NCBI RefSeq assembly: GCF_014904815.1
Contig: NZ_JACZFR010000014.1
Coordinates: forward strand, 1-64,000
Source: Microbulbifer taiwanensis
Lineage (GTDB): Bacteria > Pseudomonadota > Gammaproteobacteria > Pseudomonadales > Cellvibrionaceae
Length of the DNA: 64,000 nucleotides
Direction: 5' to 3'
This document shows positions 45,616 to 55,299 of this stretch, piece after piece (positions within the stretch are counted from its first letter, which is position 1; every line of letters starts with the position of its first letter). The position numbers and the translations under genes were made by a program. The notes under the pieces were generated by a model. The model was not told the origin of the DNA. It was given only the letters and a program-made list of their open reading frames with translations, and searched no databases.

Positions 45616-46683
45616 ATGAACAAACGCCCTGTTGCCAAGAAAATAGTGGCTTCGTCCCTGGCGGCACTGACTATCGCCGCGTCCCAGGCGGCCATGGCGG
45701 CCCGCGATCATATCAGCATCGTCGGCTCTTCCACCGTCTACCCCTTTACCACCACCGTAGCCGAGCGCTTCAGCCGCGCGACCCAGTTCAAGACTCCGGT
45801 TGTGGAATCCACTGGTACCGGCGGTGGCATGAAGTTGTTCTGCCAGGGTGTGGGCGAGAACACCGCAGACATCACCGGCGCCTCTCGCCGCATCAAGCAG
45901 TCCGAACTGGACATGTGTAACGACAACGGCGTCGATGTGGTCGAGGTACAGGTCGGCTTCGACGGCATAGTCCTGGCCAACGCCAAGACCGCCAAGCCGT
46001 TTGAACTGAGCCGCAAGGACATTTTCCTGGCCCTGGCCAAGGAAGTACCGAATCCTGACGGTTCCGAGATGCTGGTTGAAAACCCCTACAAGACCTGGAA
46101 AGACGTGAATCCGGCCCTGCCGAATGCCAAGATCGAAGTCCTGGGCCCGCCCCCGACATCCGGCACCCGCGACGCTTTTGCCGAACTGGCGATGGAAGGC
46201 GGCTGCAAGAAGTTTGACTGGATCGCAGCCAAGAAGAAAGAAGACAAGAACGCCTATAAGGCCATCTGCCACACAGTGCGTGAAGACGGTGCCTATGTGG
46301 AAGCCGGCGAGAACGACAACCTGATCGTGAACAAGCTGGTGGCCAACCCGAATGCGCTGGGTATCTTCGGCTTCAGCTTCCTGGACCAGAACGCCGACAA
46401 GGTGCAGGGCTCCCTGATCGAAGGCAACGCGCCGACATTCGACTCCATTGCCGAGCAGAGCTACCCGGTTTCCCGTCCGCTGTTTATCTACGTGAAGAAG
46501 GCCCATGCCGACGTGGTTCCGGGCATCAAGCAATTCCTGGCCGAATTCACCAGCGAGCGCGCCTGGGGTGATGAGGGCTACCTGGCCGACAAGGGCATGA
46601 TCCCGCTGCCCACCGCCAAGCGCCAGCAGGTTGCCACCGACGTGCGCAAGCTGAATGCCCTGAGCAACCTGGCTGCGAAATAA
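45616..46683 (+). CDS. pstS: Phosphate ABC transporter substrate-binding protein
   Basis: High-affinity periplasmic phosphate receptor, 355 residues from ATG 45616 (GGAG upstream). The signal peptide (MNKRPVAKKIVASSLAALTI) ends near AMA. The phosphate-loop residues are in IVGSSTVYPFTTTVAERF, ESTGTGGGMKLFCQG and PPPTSGTRDAFAELA. It is controlled by the Pho box at 45524 and followed by a terminator-like hairpin, so it should be produced in excess over pstCAB. Confidence 0.96.
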   Translation: MNKRPVAKKIVASSLAALTIAASQAAMAARDHISIVGSSTVYPFTTTVAERFSRATQFKTPVVESTGTGGGMKLFCQGVGENTADITGASRRIKQSELDMCNDNGVDVVEVQVGFDGIVLANAKTAKPFELSRKDIFLALAKEVPNPDGSEMLVENPYKTWKDVNPALPNAKIEVLGPPPTSGTRDAFAELAMEGGCKKFDWIAAKKKEDKNAYKAICHTVREDGAYVEAGENDNLIVNKLVANPNALGIFGFSFLDQNADKVQGSLIEGNAPTFDSIAEQSYPVSRPLFIYVKKAHADVVPGIKQFLAEFTSERAWGDEGYLADKGMIPLPTAKRQQVATDVRKLNALSNLAAK

Positions 46684-46722
46684 GACCGATTCCGGAAAAA
46701 CACCAAGTAAACGGACTTACCG

Positions 46723-46751
46723 GCCAAGCCCGAGAGGGCTTGGCTTTTCTT
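46723..46751 (+). terminator. Terminator/attenuator between pstS and pstC
   Basis: GCCAAGCCC (46723-46731) - GAGA - GGGCTTGGC (46736-46744), followed by TTTTCTT. A 9-base perfect stem 40 bases after the pstS stop. Confidence 0.85.
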
Positions 46752-46825
46752 ATATCTGCGCACAATGCAAACGCAACAAAAAGTCCGGATAATGCCGGCA
46801 ATAAACCTGATGGCACGGTAAATTG

Positions 46826-48205
46826 ATGCAAACACCTACCTTGTTCGCCCTGCTATTGCTGCTGGTACTGGTGGCCTATGGCACTGGCTTCAGTCGCGCG
46901 CTGGCGGCCGCGCGGAGCCGCGGCGGAATGCGCAACCTGTCTTCGCTGCCCAGCTATTACGGCCTGCACACCGCGCTCTGGTGCGGCCTGCCGGCGCTGC
47001 TGCTGCTGGGCGCCTGGCTCGCTTTCGACGACGCGATCATCCGCGCGCTGGTGATGAACGGCATCGCCGACAAACCGGACACCATCGCCGGGCAGAACCT
47101 GCTCTACGCGCAGATACAGAACCTGGCCGCTGGCCATCTGTTCGGCGACGCGTCGCCACAGGTGCAGGCCGCCGCCGAGCGCCTGAGCAGTCTGCAGAGC
47201 GGTTCGCGCAACCTGCAGGCGGCGCTGAGCCTGATACTGGCCAGCGGTCTCGGCGCCTTCGCGGCGCTGCGCTTTTCGCCGGAGCTGCGCGCCCGCGAAA
47301 AGGTGGAAAAGGTCCTGCGCGGTGTGCTGATCACCTGCGCCTGCGCCGCCATTTTTACCACCGTCGGCATTCTGCTGTCGGTGCTGTTCGAGTCCCTGCG
47401 CTTCTTCCAGTCTGTGCCGGTGACCGAATTCCTGTTCGGCCTGCACTGGAGTCCGCAGATGGCCCTGCGCGCGGACCAGGTGGGTTCCAGCGGCGCCTTC
47501 GGCGCCGTGCCCCTGTTCACCGGTACCCTGATGGTCTCCGCCATCGCCATGTTCGTGGCGGTACCGGTGGGCCTGATGTCCGCTATCTACCTGGCCGAGT
47601 ACGCCAGCAAGCGGGTGCGCGCCATCGCCAAGCCGATTATCGAAATTCTCGCCGGTGTCCCCACGGTTGTTTACGGCTTCTTCGCCGCCCTGACGGTCGC
47701 GCCCTTTATTCGCGACCTGGCCAACTCCGTGGGCCTGCAGGCCTCCAGTGAGAGCGCCCTGGCCGCCGGCCTGGTGATGGGCATCATGATTATTCCGTTC
47801 ATCTCGTCCCTGTCCGACGATGTGATCAATGCGGTGCCCCAGTCTCTGCGCGATGGCTCCCTGGGCCTGGGATCCACCCGCTCCGAGACGGTGCGAAAGG
47901 TGGTCATTCCGGCGGCCCTGCCGGGGATCGTCGGCGGTGTGCTGCTGGCGGTATCCCGCGCGATCGGCGAGACGATGATCGTGGTGATGGCCGCGGGCCT
48001 GGCCGCCAATCTGACCGCCAACCCGCTGGAGTCGGTGACCACCGTGACGGTGCAGATAGTCACCCTGCTGGTGGGCGACCAGGAGTTCGACAGCCCCAAG
48101 ACCCTGGCCGCCTTTGCCCTGGGCCTGATGCTGTTCGTTTCCACCCTGGTACTGAACTTTATCGCCCTGCACGTAGTGAAAAAATACCGGGAACAGTATG
48201 ACTGA
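46826..48205 (+). CDS. pstC: Phosphate ABC transporter permease PstC
   Basis: 459 residues from ATG 46826; TTG at 46823 is one codon upstream and less likely. An N-terminal extension with two hydrophobic segments and a periplasmic part (about residues 50-130) precedes the core permease. The core has the ABC EAA-loop segment SLGLGSTRSETVRKVVIPAA and six TM helices. Such long PstC proteins are found in pseudomonads. It overlaps pstA by eight bases. Confidence 0.93.
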   Translation: MQTPTLFALLLLLVLVAYGTGFSRALAAARSRGGMRNLSSLPSYYGLHTALWCGLPALLLLGAWLAFDDAIIRALVMNGIADKPDTIAGQNLLYAQIQNLAAGHLFGDASPQVQAAAERLSSLQSGSRNLQAALSLILASGLGAFAALRFSPELRAREKVEKVLRGVLITCACAAIFTTVGILLSVLFESLRFFQSVPVTEFLFGLHWSPQMALRADQVGSSGAFGAVPLFTGTLMVSAIAMFVAVPVGLMSAIYLAEYASKRVRAIAKPIIEILAGVPTVVYGFFAALTVAPFIRDLANSVGLQASSESALAAGLVMGIMIIPFISSLSDDVINAVPQSLRDGSLGLGSTRSETVRKVVIPAALPGIVGGVLLAVSRAIGETMIVVMAAGLAANLTANPLESVTTVTVQIVTLLVGDQEFDSPKTLAAFALGLMLFVSTLVLNFIALHVVKKYREQYD

Positions 48206-49499
48206 TTCGACCCAAACCAATTTGACGCAGCAGCAGGTACGCGAGCGCATAGAGCAGCGTCTCGCCAGTCGTCACCGCAAGGAAAAACTCTTTCGCGGCC
48301 TGGGTATCGCCAGTATCGCCTTTGGCGTGCTCGCGGTAGTGGTCCTGTTCACCGATATCATCGGCAAGGGCAGCGGCGCCTTCGTGCAGAGCGCGATAGA
48401 GTTGCGCGTGCACTACGACCAGCAGGTGCTGGGTATCGACGAGGTGGACGACGAGAGCCTGGCCTGGGCCAACTTTACCGGCGTGATCCGCGAATCCCTG
48501 CGCGAGCGTTTTCCGGAGGTGAGTGGTCGCGGCGAGAAGCGCGAGCTCTACAGCCTGGTCTCCACCGGTGCGCCCTTCACCCTGCGCGACCGCCTCAGGG
48601 CCAACCCGGAACTGCTCGGCAAGACCGAAACCCTGTGGCTGGCCGCCGACGACGACGTGGACACCTTCGTCAAGAGCCTGTCCGATACCGAGGAGGGCTT
48701 TCGCGGCCGCACGTCGGAGCAGAAGGCCGGCTGGATACAGCAACTGCTGGGCAGCGGCGAAATGAAGAAGCGCTTCAACAGCACCTTCTTTACCAACGGC
48801 GACTCGCGAGAGCCGGAGCAGGCCGGTATCCGCGCCGCGCTGATGGGCTCCCTGTTCACTCTGCTGGTGACCCTGGCGCTGTCCTTCCCGATCGGTGTGG
48901 CCGCGGCCATCTATCTCGAGGAGTACGCACCCAAGAACAGGTGGACTGACCTGATTGAGGTGAATATCAACAACCTCGCTGCGGTGCCGTCCATCGTTTT
49001 CGGCCTGCTGGGCCTGGCGATCTTTATCAATTTCTTCGAGCTGCCGCGTTCGGCGCCATTGGTGGGCGGCCTGGTACTGACGCTGATGACATTGCCGACC
49101 ATCATCATTTCCAGCCGCGCCGCACTGAAGGCGGTGCCGCCGTCCATCCGCGAGGCAGCCATGGGCATGGGCGCCTCGCGCATGCAGGTGGTCTTCCACC
49201 ACGTGCTGCCGCTGGCGATGCCGGGGATGCTCACCGGCGCCATCATCGGTATGGCGCAGGCCCTGGGCGAGACGGCGCCGCTGCTGATGATCGGCATGGT
49301 GGCCTTTATCGTCGACGTGCCCGGTGGCGTTACCGATCCGGCCACGGTACTGCCGGTTCAGATTTTCCTCTGGGCCGACAGCCCCGAGCGCGCCTTCGTC
49401 GAGCGCACTTCCGCCGCGATCATGGTGCTGCTCAGCTTCCTGATCGTGATGAATACCAGCGCGGTGCTGCTGCGCAAGAAACTCGAGCGCCGCTGGTAG
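48198..49499 (+). CDS. pstA: Phosphate ABC transporter permease PstA
   Basis: 433 residues, longer than E. coli PstA (296) because of an N-terminal periplasmic insertion (about residues 60-210, DUF3333-type) after the first TM helix. The core permease (about 215-433) has the EAA-type loop [20 protein letters not shown]. It forms the membrane channel with PstC. The start overlaps the pstC end by eight bases. Confidence 0.93.
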   Translation: MTDSTQTNLTQQQVRERIEQRLASRHRKEKLFRGLGIASIAFGVLAVVVLFTDIIGKGSGAFVQSAIELRVHYDQQVLGIDEVDDESLAWANFTGVIRESLRERFPEVSGRGEKRELYSLVSTGAPFTLRDRLRANPELLGKTETLWLAADDDVDTFVKSLSDTEEGFRGRTSEQKAGWIQQLLGSGEMKKRFNSTFFTNGDSREPEQAGIRAALMGSLFTLLVTLALSFPIGVAAAIYLEEYAPKNRWTDLIEVNINNLAAVPSIVFGLLGLAIFINFFELPRSAPLVGGLVLTLMTLPTIIISSRAALKAVPPSIREAAMGMGASRMQVVFHHVLPLAMPGMLTGAIIGMAQALGETAPLLMIGMVAFIVDVPGGVTDPATVLPVQIFLWADSPERAFVERTSAAIMVLLSFLIVMNTSAVLLRKKLERRW

Positions 49500-49543
49500 C
49501 GGCCCCGCACCGCAAACCGAGTGCTAAGATAACGGGATTATTT

Positions 49544-50419
49544 ATGAACACCATGACCCTGGACGCCGCCGGAGCCGAGCCGGCAAAGCCCGAATCAGTG
49601 GAAAGAAAAGCCGTGGATACCCTGACCAAGGTGCGCGAAACAGTGGGCCAGCCGCTGTGCGACGACGCCAAGCTGCGCATGCGCAACGTCAACGTCTTCT
49701 ACGGCGAGGCCCAGGCCATTCACGATGTGAGCCTGGATATCGGCCGCAACGAGGTGGTGGCGATGATAGGCCCGTCCGGCTGTGGCAAGTCCACCTTCCT
49801 GCGCTGCCTGAACCGCATGAACGACACCATCGAGGGCTGTCGCGTCGAGGGTGAACTGTCCCTCGATGACGAACCCATCTACGGCCCCAGGGTGGACGTG
49901 GTACCGCTGCGCGCGCGGGTGGGCATGGTGTTCCAGAAGCCGAATCCCTTTCCCAAGTCCATCTACGACAATGTCGCCTATGGCCCCAAGATCCACGGTA
50001 TCGCCAGCCGCCGCGCGGAACTGGACGAGATCGTCGAGAACAGCCTGCGTCGTGCCGGTCTGTGGAACGAAGTGAAGGACCGCCTGGACAAACCCGGCAC
50101 CGGTCTCTCCGGCGGCCAGCAGCAGCGCCTGTGTATCGCCCGCGCCATTGCCGTCAGCCCGGAAGTGATCCTGATGGACGAGCCCTGCTCGGCTCTGGAT
50201 CCCATCGCCACCGCGCGCATCGAGGAGCTGATCGACGAGCTGCGCGAGAACTACACTATCGCGATAGTGACCCACTCGATGCAGCAGGCCGCGCGGGTCA
50301 GCCAGCGCACCGCCTATTTCCACCTGGGCCATCTGGTGGAGGTCAACGATACCGAGACGGTATTCACCAATCCGCAACACGAATTGACCGAGGCCTACAT
50401 CACCGGCCGTTTCGGTTGA
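49544..50419 (+). CDS. pstB: Phosphate ABC transporter ATP-binding protein
   Basis: Cytoplasmic ATPase of the Pst importer, 291 residues. Walker A is GPSGCGKST (residues 76-84), signature LSGGQQQR, Walker [14 protein letters not shown], and H-loop [19 protein letters not shown]. The N-terminal 35 residues are a non-conserved extension compared with the 257-residue E. coli form. The start is an ATG at 49544. Confidence 0.96.
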   Translation: MNTMTLDAAGAEPAKPESVERKAVDTLTKVRETVGQPLCDDAKLRMRNVNVFYGEAQAIHDVSLDIGRNEVVAMIGPSGCGKSTFLRCLNRMNDTIEGCRVEGELSLDDEPIYGPRVDVVPLRARVGMVFQKPNPFPKSIYDNVAYGPKIHGIASRRAELDEIVENSLRRAGLWNEVKDRLDKPGTGLSGGQQQRLCIARAIAVSPEVILMDEPCSALDPIATARIEELIDELRENYTIAIVTHSMQQAARVSQRTAYFHLGHLVEVNDTETVFTNPQHELTEAYITGRFG

Positions 50420-50435
50420 TCAGAGGGAGACCAAT

Positions 50436-51137
50436 ATGGAAATGCATTTCGATCAACACATCTCCCGTCAATTCAACGAGGACCTGGAAAGCATCAAGAC
50501 CGAGATGCTGGAAATGGGTGGCATGGTCGCTCGCCAGGTGGCCGATTCGGTGGATGCCCTGTCCAACGCCGACAGCGAGCTGGCGGAAAAGGTACTGCGT
50601 GTCGAGGAGGAGATAGACAAACGGGAGATGGCGTTGGACGAACACGCCACCCTGATCATCGCCAAACGCCAGCCGGCGGCCTCAGATTTGCGCATGGTGA
50701 TGTCGGTGACCCGCATCGCCCGCGACCTGGAGCGCGTCGGTGACGAGGCGCAAAAAATCGCCAAGATGGCCATAGCCCTGACCGACGAGGGCACCTCACC
50801 GCGCGGCTACACCGAGATACGCCATATCGCCAACGCCGTGCGCAAGATGCTCAACGATTCTCTCGACGCCTATACCCGCTTCGACGTCGATTCCGCAATG
50901 CGCACTCTGGCGGAAGATGAGCAGGTGGATATGGACTACCGCACCGCAGTACGCGAGCTGATCACCTATATGATGGAAGATCCGCGCAGCATCTCGCGGG
51001 TGATCAATGTCCTCTGGACTCTGCGATCCCTGGAACGCATCGGAGACCACGCCAAGAATATCTGTGAGCAGGTGGTCTACCTTGTGGAGGGCGCGGATAT
51101 CCGCCACGGCCACGAGGACAAATTGAAAAAAATCTGA
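50436..51137 (+). CDS. phoU: Phosphate signalling protein PhoU
   Basis: Negative regulator linking the Pst transporter with the PhoR kinase, 233 residues, all-helical with two PhoU repeats. Each repeat has the metal-coordinating ExxxD motif (SVTRIARDLERVGDEAQKIA and LWTLRSLERIGDHAKNICEQ). GAGGGAG lies before the ATG. Last gene of the pst operon, ended by a clear terminator. Confidence 0.95.
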   Translation: MEMHFDQHISRQFNEDLESIKTEMLEMGGMVARQVADSVDALSNADSELAEKVLRVEEEIDKREMALDEHATLIIAKRQPAASDLRMVMSVTRIARDLERVGDEAQKIAKMAIALTDEGTSPRGYTEIRHIANAVRKMLNDSLDAYTRFDVDSAMRTLAEDEQVDMDYRTAVRELITYMMEDPRSISRVINVLWTLRSLERIGDHAKNICEQVVYLVEGADIRHGHEDKLKKI

Positions 51138-51175
51138 TTACAGCTTTCGCAGAAGTGAGATTGTCCAGTTGAATC

Positions 51176-51205
51176 AAAAATGGCCGCGCAAAGCGGCCAT
51201 TTTTT
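51176..51205 (+). terminator. Intrinsic terminator of the pst-phoU operon
   Basis: AAAAATGGCCGC (51176-51187) pairs with GCGGCCATTTTT (51193-51204) over a GCAAA loop, with a T run at its end. Confidence 0.92.
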
Positions 51206-51225
51206 ATGGTGGCGACACGGATGCC

Positions 51226-51552
51226 ATGCCGATGAAATATATTTTCGAAGTCCATATCAAGGAGGGCCACACCGCCGAGGAGTACGCTAGAGCCTGGGTG
51301 CGCGCCTCCGAACTGATCCAGCGGGCCCCCGGTGCGCTGGGCACCGAGCTGCATCGCAAGATCGGTGACCCGACCACCCTGATTGCCATTGCCAGCTGGG
51401 ATAGCAAGGCACACCGGGATGCCATGGAGGCGAATCGCGACCCGGAGATCGACGAGATCATCCGCGCCGCGGCCCCCTTTGTCGAAGTGCGGCCAATCGG
51501 CGAGTTCGAGACGCCGGAATGGGTGGTAAACCCACCGGACAGGCAGTGTTGA
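51226..51552 (+). CDS. Antibiotic biosynthesis monooxygenase (ABM)-like domain protein
   Basis: 108 residues from ATG 51226 (a second ATG two codons on is equally possible; no clear ribosome site). The sequence reads as a single ferredoxin-like ABM domain: a first strand IFEVHIKEGHTAEEYARAWV, a middle GALGTELHRKIGDPTTLIAI, and ASWDSKAHRDAMEANRDPEI. Known members include heme-degrading and quinol-modifying monooxygenases and dimeric scaffold proteins. The gene begins just after the phoU terminator; function unknown. Confidence 0.75.
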   Translation: MPMKYIFEVHIKEGHTAEEYARAWVRASELIQRAPGALGTELHRKIGDPTTLIAIASWDSKAHRDAMEANRDPEIDEIIRAAAPFVEVRPIGEFETPEWVVNPPDRQC

Positions 51553-51607
51553 AATAGTTTCAGGTGTTAGCGTCTGTAGCCGGGCAAATATCGCGCGAAA
51601 CAATTCA

Positions 51608-51635
51608 TTTACCGTTCAGGAAAAATCCTTAGAAT
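51608..51635 (+). promoter_or_regulatory. Possible sigma-70 promoter of the barrel gene
   Basis: TTTACC (51608-51613) and TAGAAT (51630-51635) with 16-base spacing, 43 bases before the start at 51678. No Pho box was seen. Confidence 0.5.
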
Positions 51636-51677
51636 GCGCGGCTCCTATCGGAACTACAGTTAAACAAGGAAATTGTG

Positions 51678-52502
51678 ATGAAATTCAAATTTGCCGCGCT
51701 TCCCCTGATGGTCTTCGCAGCCTCTGCAGCCGCGGAAGAATACACCTCCATCTCTGAAGCCAACTACACCAATACTGAGTACGCTTCCACCGATACCGAC
51801 CGTTTCGATATCGGTACCACCTATTTCTTTGCCCCCAAGGAAAGCCTGGGCCCGCTGAAAGAGTTTGAATACATCAACAAGGTAACCAATATCGGAGCCG
51901 GCTACAGCTACCTGGATTTCGATGGTGGCGACGCGGATACCCTGAACGTTCGTGGTGAATATTTCACAGCCAGTGGTTTTGTTTTCGGCGCTTCCTATTC
52001 CGATACCAGTTTTGATTCGGATTTTCAATCCGGAGATTCTGACAGCCACACCCTGTCTGCCGGCTACCTTTTTAATCCGGATTTCCTCGCCCAGGTACAC
52101 CGCGTGAAGGGCGATGATAGCGATGCTGTTTACTTTGCGGACCTGCGCTACAACCACCGCCTGAGCGGCAATGACTATATCGGCTTCAACTTCGTTGCCG
52201 ACGACGAGTTCGACAGCCGCACCCTGTCATCCAAGCTGTTCAAGGACCTGGGGGGGGAGACTTACCTGACTGCCAACGCGACCTATGTCAGCAACGACGA
52301 TGCTGACAACTACTGGTCCGTCGGTGCCGAGTACTACTTTAGCAAGGAAACTTCCGTTTTTGCCGACTACGACGAAGTCGAAACTTTCGAGCTGGGTGTA
52401 TCCCACTTCTTTAACCGCAATGTCGCCGGCAAGCTGGCTTACACCACCAACAACGACACCGACGTCGACGCATTCCTGCTGGGCGTAACCGTCCAGCTCT
52501 GA
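51678..52502 (+). CDS. Outer membrane beta-barrel protein (putative porin)
   Basis: 274 residues from ATG 51678 (AAGGAAATTG upstream). A signal peptide (MKFKFAALPLMVFAASAAA) ends before EEYTSIS. The mature part is a run of alternating beta strands with aromatic girdles, separated by acidic turns: NIGAGYSYLDFDGGDADTLN, GFVFGASYSDTSFDSD, YIGFNFVADDEFDSR, NYWSVGAEYYFSKETSVFAD. The acidic, glycine-poor composition suits a marine porin. It ends in L, not F, so the usual C-terminal signature is weak. Its position just after phoU suggests a nutrient pore, but this is only inference. Confidence 0.78.
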   Translation: MKFKFAALPLMVFAASAAAEEYTSISEANYTNTEYASTDTDRFDIGTTYFFAPKESLGPLKEFEYINKVTNIGAGYSYLDFDGGDADTLNVRGEYFTASGFVFGASYSDTSFDSDFQSGDSDSHTLSAGYLFNPDFLAQVHRVKGDDSDAVYFADLRYNHRLSGNDYIGFNFVADDEFDSRTLSSKLFKDLGGETYLTANATYVSNDDADNYWSVGAEYYFSKETSVFADYDEVETFELGVSHFFNRNVAGKLAYTTNNDTDVDAFLLGVTVQL

Positions 52503-52524
52503 TCGCCGGTTTCAGCCGGAAACG

Positions 52525-52554
52525 AAAAGGGCCGCATCGCGCGGCCCTTTTTTA
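52525..52554. terminator. Intrinsic terminator between convergent genes
   Basis: GGGCCGC (52529-52535) - ATCGC - GCGGCCC (52541-52547), flanked by AAAA and TTTTTT. It serves the barrel gene (+) and possibly the convergent M48 gene (-). Confidence 0.9.
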
Positions 52555-52568
52555 TTGTTACTGTTCCG

Positions 52569-53855
52569 TTATCCCTGATTCCCGATCGCCTGCATCCGCG
52601 CCTGCGCCTTGCTGCCGATATCCCCACCGGCGCTGGCCGCTGTCTGGTAGTGGCTGTAGGCATTCCTGGTATTGCCCTGCTTTTCGTACACCTGCCCCAG
52701 ATAATAGTGGGCGTGCGGTGTCTCCAGGTAGCGTAGCGAGCGATTCAGGTCCCGCTCCGCGGCTGTATAGTCCTTCAATTGCGCGCTGACCATGCCGCGC
52801 TTGAGCCAGTTGGAGAAGAGTGAGGGGTTCTTCTGCACCGCGCGATCGTAGGCGCTGTGGGCACTCTTGTACTGCTTCTTGTGGGCCAGCAGATCGCCCT
52901 CGAGGGCGTAAAATGTCGCCTCCCTGGGCTGCTGCTTCTGCGCCTGCCGCACCAGGCTCAGGGCTCGGTCGTACTGCTTGTCGTTGATGGCCGCCATGGC
53001 GTCGTCGTAGCTCTTGTAGGCGTCGGCGTCACGTTTCAGCTGGGCTATCGCCTTCTGGTAGGCGGCGCGATTGCTGGTGCCGCCCTTCGGCAGCTGTTTG
53101 GCGTGCTGGATATTCGCGTCGACGCGCGACTGTGACGGCGGGTGGCTGGCGAAGAGCGCCTGCAGGCCGCCAGCCTGCCGGCCTTTGGACAGCTCGACAA
53201 ACTTGCGCTGCAGCCGCACCGCGCCCTGGGAATCGTAGCCGGCCGCGGCCATGTATTTCATGCCGTACTGGTCCGACTCCAGCTCATTGCTGCGGCCGTA
53301 GCGGGCGATATAGGCGGAGCCCCCCAGCTGGCCGCCCAGCGTTACCAGGTCGCCATAGGCTGTTTCCCTGGTAGCGGCGCCGAGTACGGCCAGGCCGGCG
53401 CCGAGCACCTGCTGCTGGGACATGGCCGCGGCCGAGTGGCGCGCGGCGGCGTGGACTATTTCGTGGCCGAGCACGGCCGCCAGCTCGGCCTCATCTTCCA
53501 GCAATACCAGCAGGCCGCGGTTGACCGCTATCTTGCCGCCCGGCAGTGCCCAGGCATTGGGCACCGAGTTGTTCAGCACCACGAACTCGTAGGGCAGCTG
53601 TGGCTGGTCTGAGACCTTCGCCAGCTTCTGGCCGACGCGGTTGACATAGGATTGCAGAGCCGGGTCGATATTGTACTGGCCGCCCTGCTGCTGCTGGTTG
53701 ATCGGGTATTGCTGCTCGCCCAGCGCCAGCTCCTGGCCCTGGGACATCAGCGACAGCTCCTGCTTGCCGGTGACCGGGTTGACGGCGCAGCCGGCCAGCA
53801 GCGATGCGACCAGGGCGGTCGCAACAGTATTGAATCTGAGTGTGCGCGAGATCAT
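52569..53855 (-). CDS. M48-family metalloprotease lipoprotein with TPR repeats (BepA-like)
   Basis: 428 residues. Lipobox LLAGC with Cys23. The zinc protease domain (about 60-250) has HEIVHAAARH (His131, Glu132, His135) and the third ligand Glu in ELESDQYGMKYMAAAGYD. The C-terminal half (about 280-428) has tetratricopeptide-type helix pairs. Overall it resembles E. coli BepA (YfgC), which clears misassembled outer-membrane beta barrels; the adjacent barrel gene is convergent with it. GGGAGGAGG precedes the ATG. Confidence 0.9.
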   Translation of the reverse strand: MISRTLRFNTVATALVASLLAGCAVNPVTGKQELSLMSQGQELALGEQQYPINQQQQGGQYNIDPALQSYVNRVGQKLAKVSDQPQLPYEFVVLNNSVPNAWALPGGKIAVNRGLLVLLEDEAELAAVLGHEIVHAAARHSAAAMSQQQVLGAGLAVLGAATRETAYGDLVTLGGQLGGSAYIARYGRSNELESDQYGMKYMAAAGYDSQGAVRLQRKFVELSKGRQAGGLQALFASHPPSQSRVDANIQHAKQLPKGGTSNRAAYQKAIAQLKRDADAYKSYDDAMAAINDKQYDRALSLVRQAQKQQPREATFYALEGDLLAHKKQYKSAHSAYDRAVQKNPSLFSNWLKRGMVSAQLKDYTAAERDLNRSLRYLETPHAHYYLGQVYEKQGNTRNAYSHYQTAASAGGDIGSKAQARMQAIGNQG

Positions 53856-53921
53856 CGCCTCCTCCCTGTATAATGCTCGGTTTTACCGCGATCAATTGTA
53901 CACAGTCCGGGGAGCGAGGTT

Positions 53922-54401
53922 ATGACGGCACTTCAAGTTATCGAGTTATTCGCCGGTATCGACCCCGATGGCGAGCCGGTGGTAGAGCGGCTGCAGGTGC
54001 GCGTCAACGAGGACGACAGCTGTCAGCTGGTGCGCTCGCCGGCCTTTATCAAGGGCATCGCCAGCGGCGACACCATCAAGGTGAATAAAGATGACCAGCA
54101 GTTCGAACTGGTCAAACGCTCCGGCAACCTGGCGCTGAGGGTCTTCTGCAAGACCGACAGCGCGGAGCTCTCGGACCGGCTGACCCCGCAACTGGAGAAG
54201 CTGGGCGGCGAGCTGGATATGGAGAGCCCGCGCCTGCTGGTCTACTCGATTCATGTCAGTTGCGGTTTCGACAAGATCGAGGGAATTCTCAACAGCGTCT
54301 GTGACGGCGCCAATAGTGTCTGGTACTACGGCAATGTCTACGATCCCCAGGATGGCCAGACGCCACTGAACTGGTGGCAGGATATCCTCAAGCCGGAATA
54401 G
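53922..54401 (+). CDS. DUF4265-like protein
   Basis: 159 residues, soluble. Segments RSPAFIKGIASGDTIKVNKD and KLGGELDMESPRLLVYSIHV fit the DUF4265 pattern (F-x-x-G-x-x-x-G-D-x-I/V then a short ferredoxin-like half). The function of the family is unknown. The gene is divergent from the M48 protease across 66 bases and followed by a large repeat. Confidence 0.7.
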   Translation: MTALQVIELFAGIDPDGEPVVERLQVRVNEDDSCQLVRSPAFIKGIASGDTIKVNKDDQQFELVKRSGNLALRVFCKTDSAELSDRLTPQLEKLGGELDMESPRLLVYSIHVSCGFDKIEGILNSVCDGANSVWYYGNVYDPQDGQTPLNWWQDILKPE

Positions 54402-54425
54402 TCGCATTCAATTCCATCAATAACT

Positions 54426-54492
54426 CGTCATTCCGGCGCAGGCCGGAATCCAGTACCTCAGAAGCTGGGTCCCGGCCTGCGCCGGGATGACG
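54426..54492. repeat. Long inverted repeat, CGTCATTCC...GGATGACG type
   Basis: Two 28-base arms (54426-54453 and 54465-54492) are complementary at 25 of 28 positions; each arm holds its own palindrome (CCGGCGCAGGCCGG and CCCGGCCTGCGCCGGG). Elements with the same CGTCATTCC ends are widespread in proteobacterial intergenic regions. It lies 24 bases after the DUF4265-like gene and may also end its transcript. Confidence 0.85.
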
Positions 54493-54522
54493 ACAACCAG
54501 TTAGTTACCCCAAGAAAGAAAC

Positions 54523-55299
54523 ATGTTAATCGTTATCTCCCCGGCCAAGACCCTCGATTACGACAGCGATATTCCCTCGCTGGAAACCACGCAGCCCGAC
54601 TTCCTGAAGGAGTCCTCGGCGCTTATCGGGGAACTGCGGGCACTGAGTCCGCAGCAGATCTCCGGCCTGATGAAAATCTCCGACAAGCTGGGTGCACTGA
54701 ACTACGATCGCTTCCAGCAGTGGAAGCGTCCCTTCACCGAGAAAAATGCCCGCCCCGCCCTGCTCGCCTTCAAGGGCGATGTGTACACGGGTCTCGAGGC
54801 CGGGACCATGGGCAAGCGGGATTTCAACTATGCGCAGAAACACCTGCGCATGCTCTCCGGGCTCTACGGCCTGTTGCGCCCGCTGGACCTGATGCAGCCC
54901 TACCGGCTGGAGATGGGTACCAGGTTCGCCAACGCGCGCGGTAAAAACCTGTACGAGTTCTGGGGCGACAGAATTACCCTGGCACTCAATGAACAGCTGC
55001 ACAGCCTGAAGAGCAAAGAGCTGGTAAACCTGGCCTCCAACGAGTACTTCAAGTCGGTGCAGCCCGAGGCGCTGCAGGCGGACATCATCACCCCGCACTT
55101 CAAGGACCTGAAAAATGGCCAGTACAAGATGATCAGCTTTTTCGCCAAGAAGGCGCGCGGCATGATGAGTCGCTGGGCTGTGGACAACCGGGTAAAAAAG
55201 GCCGAGGAATTGAAAGGCTTCGATGTGGCCGGCTACGGATTCAATGCCGAAATGTCCAGGGGCAGCGACTGGGTCTTCACACGGGATGAGGCACTCTGA
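54523..55299 (+). CDS. yaaA: Peroxide stress protein YaaA
   Basis: 258 residues, the E. coli YaaA length. It begins [18 protein letters not shown]; other family segments are [37 protein letters not shown] and [20 protein letters not shown]. YaaA lowers free iron during peroxide stress. Its last base is the first base of the next start (TGATGG), so it is coupled to the methyltransferase gene. Confidence 0.95.
   Translation: MLIVISPAKTLDYDSDIPSLETTQPDFLKESSALIGELRALSPQQISGLMKISDKLGALNYDRFQQWKRPFTEKNARPALLAFKGDVYTGLEAGTMGKRDFNYAQKHLRMLSGLYGLLRPLDLMQPYRLEMGTRFANARGKNLYEFWGDRITLALNEQLHSLKSKELVNLASNEYFKSVQPEALQADIITPHFKDLKNGQYKMISFFAKKARGMMSRWAVDNRVKKAEELKGFDVAGYGFNAEMSRGSDWVFTRDEAL

Noticed and set aside
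46853-48250. 465-codon minus-strand frame opposite pstC
   Set aside because: Gln/His/Gly-rich reverse frame of a confirmed permease.
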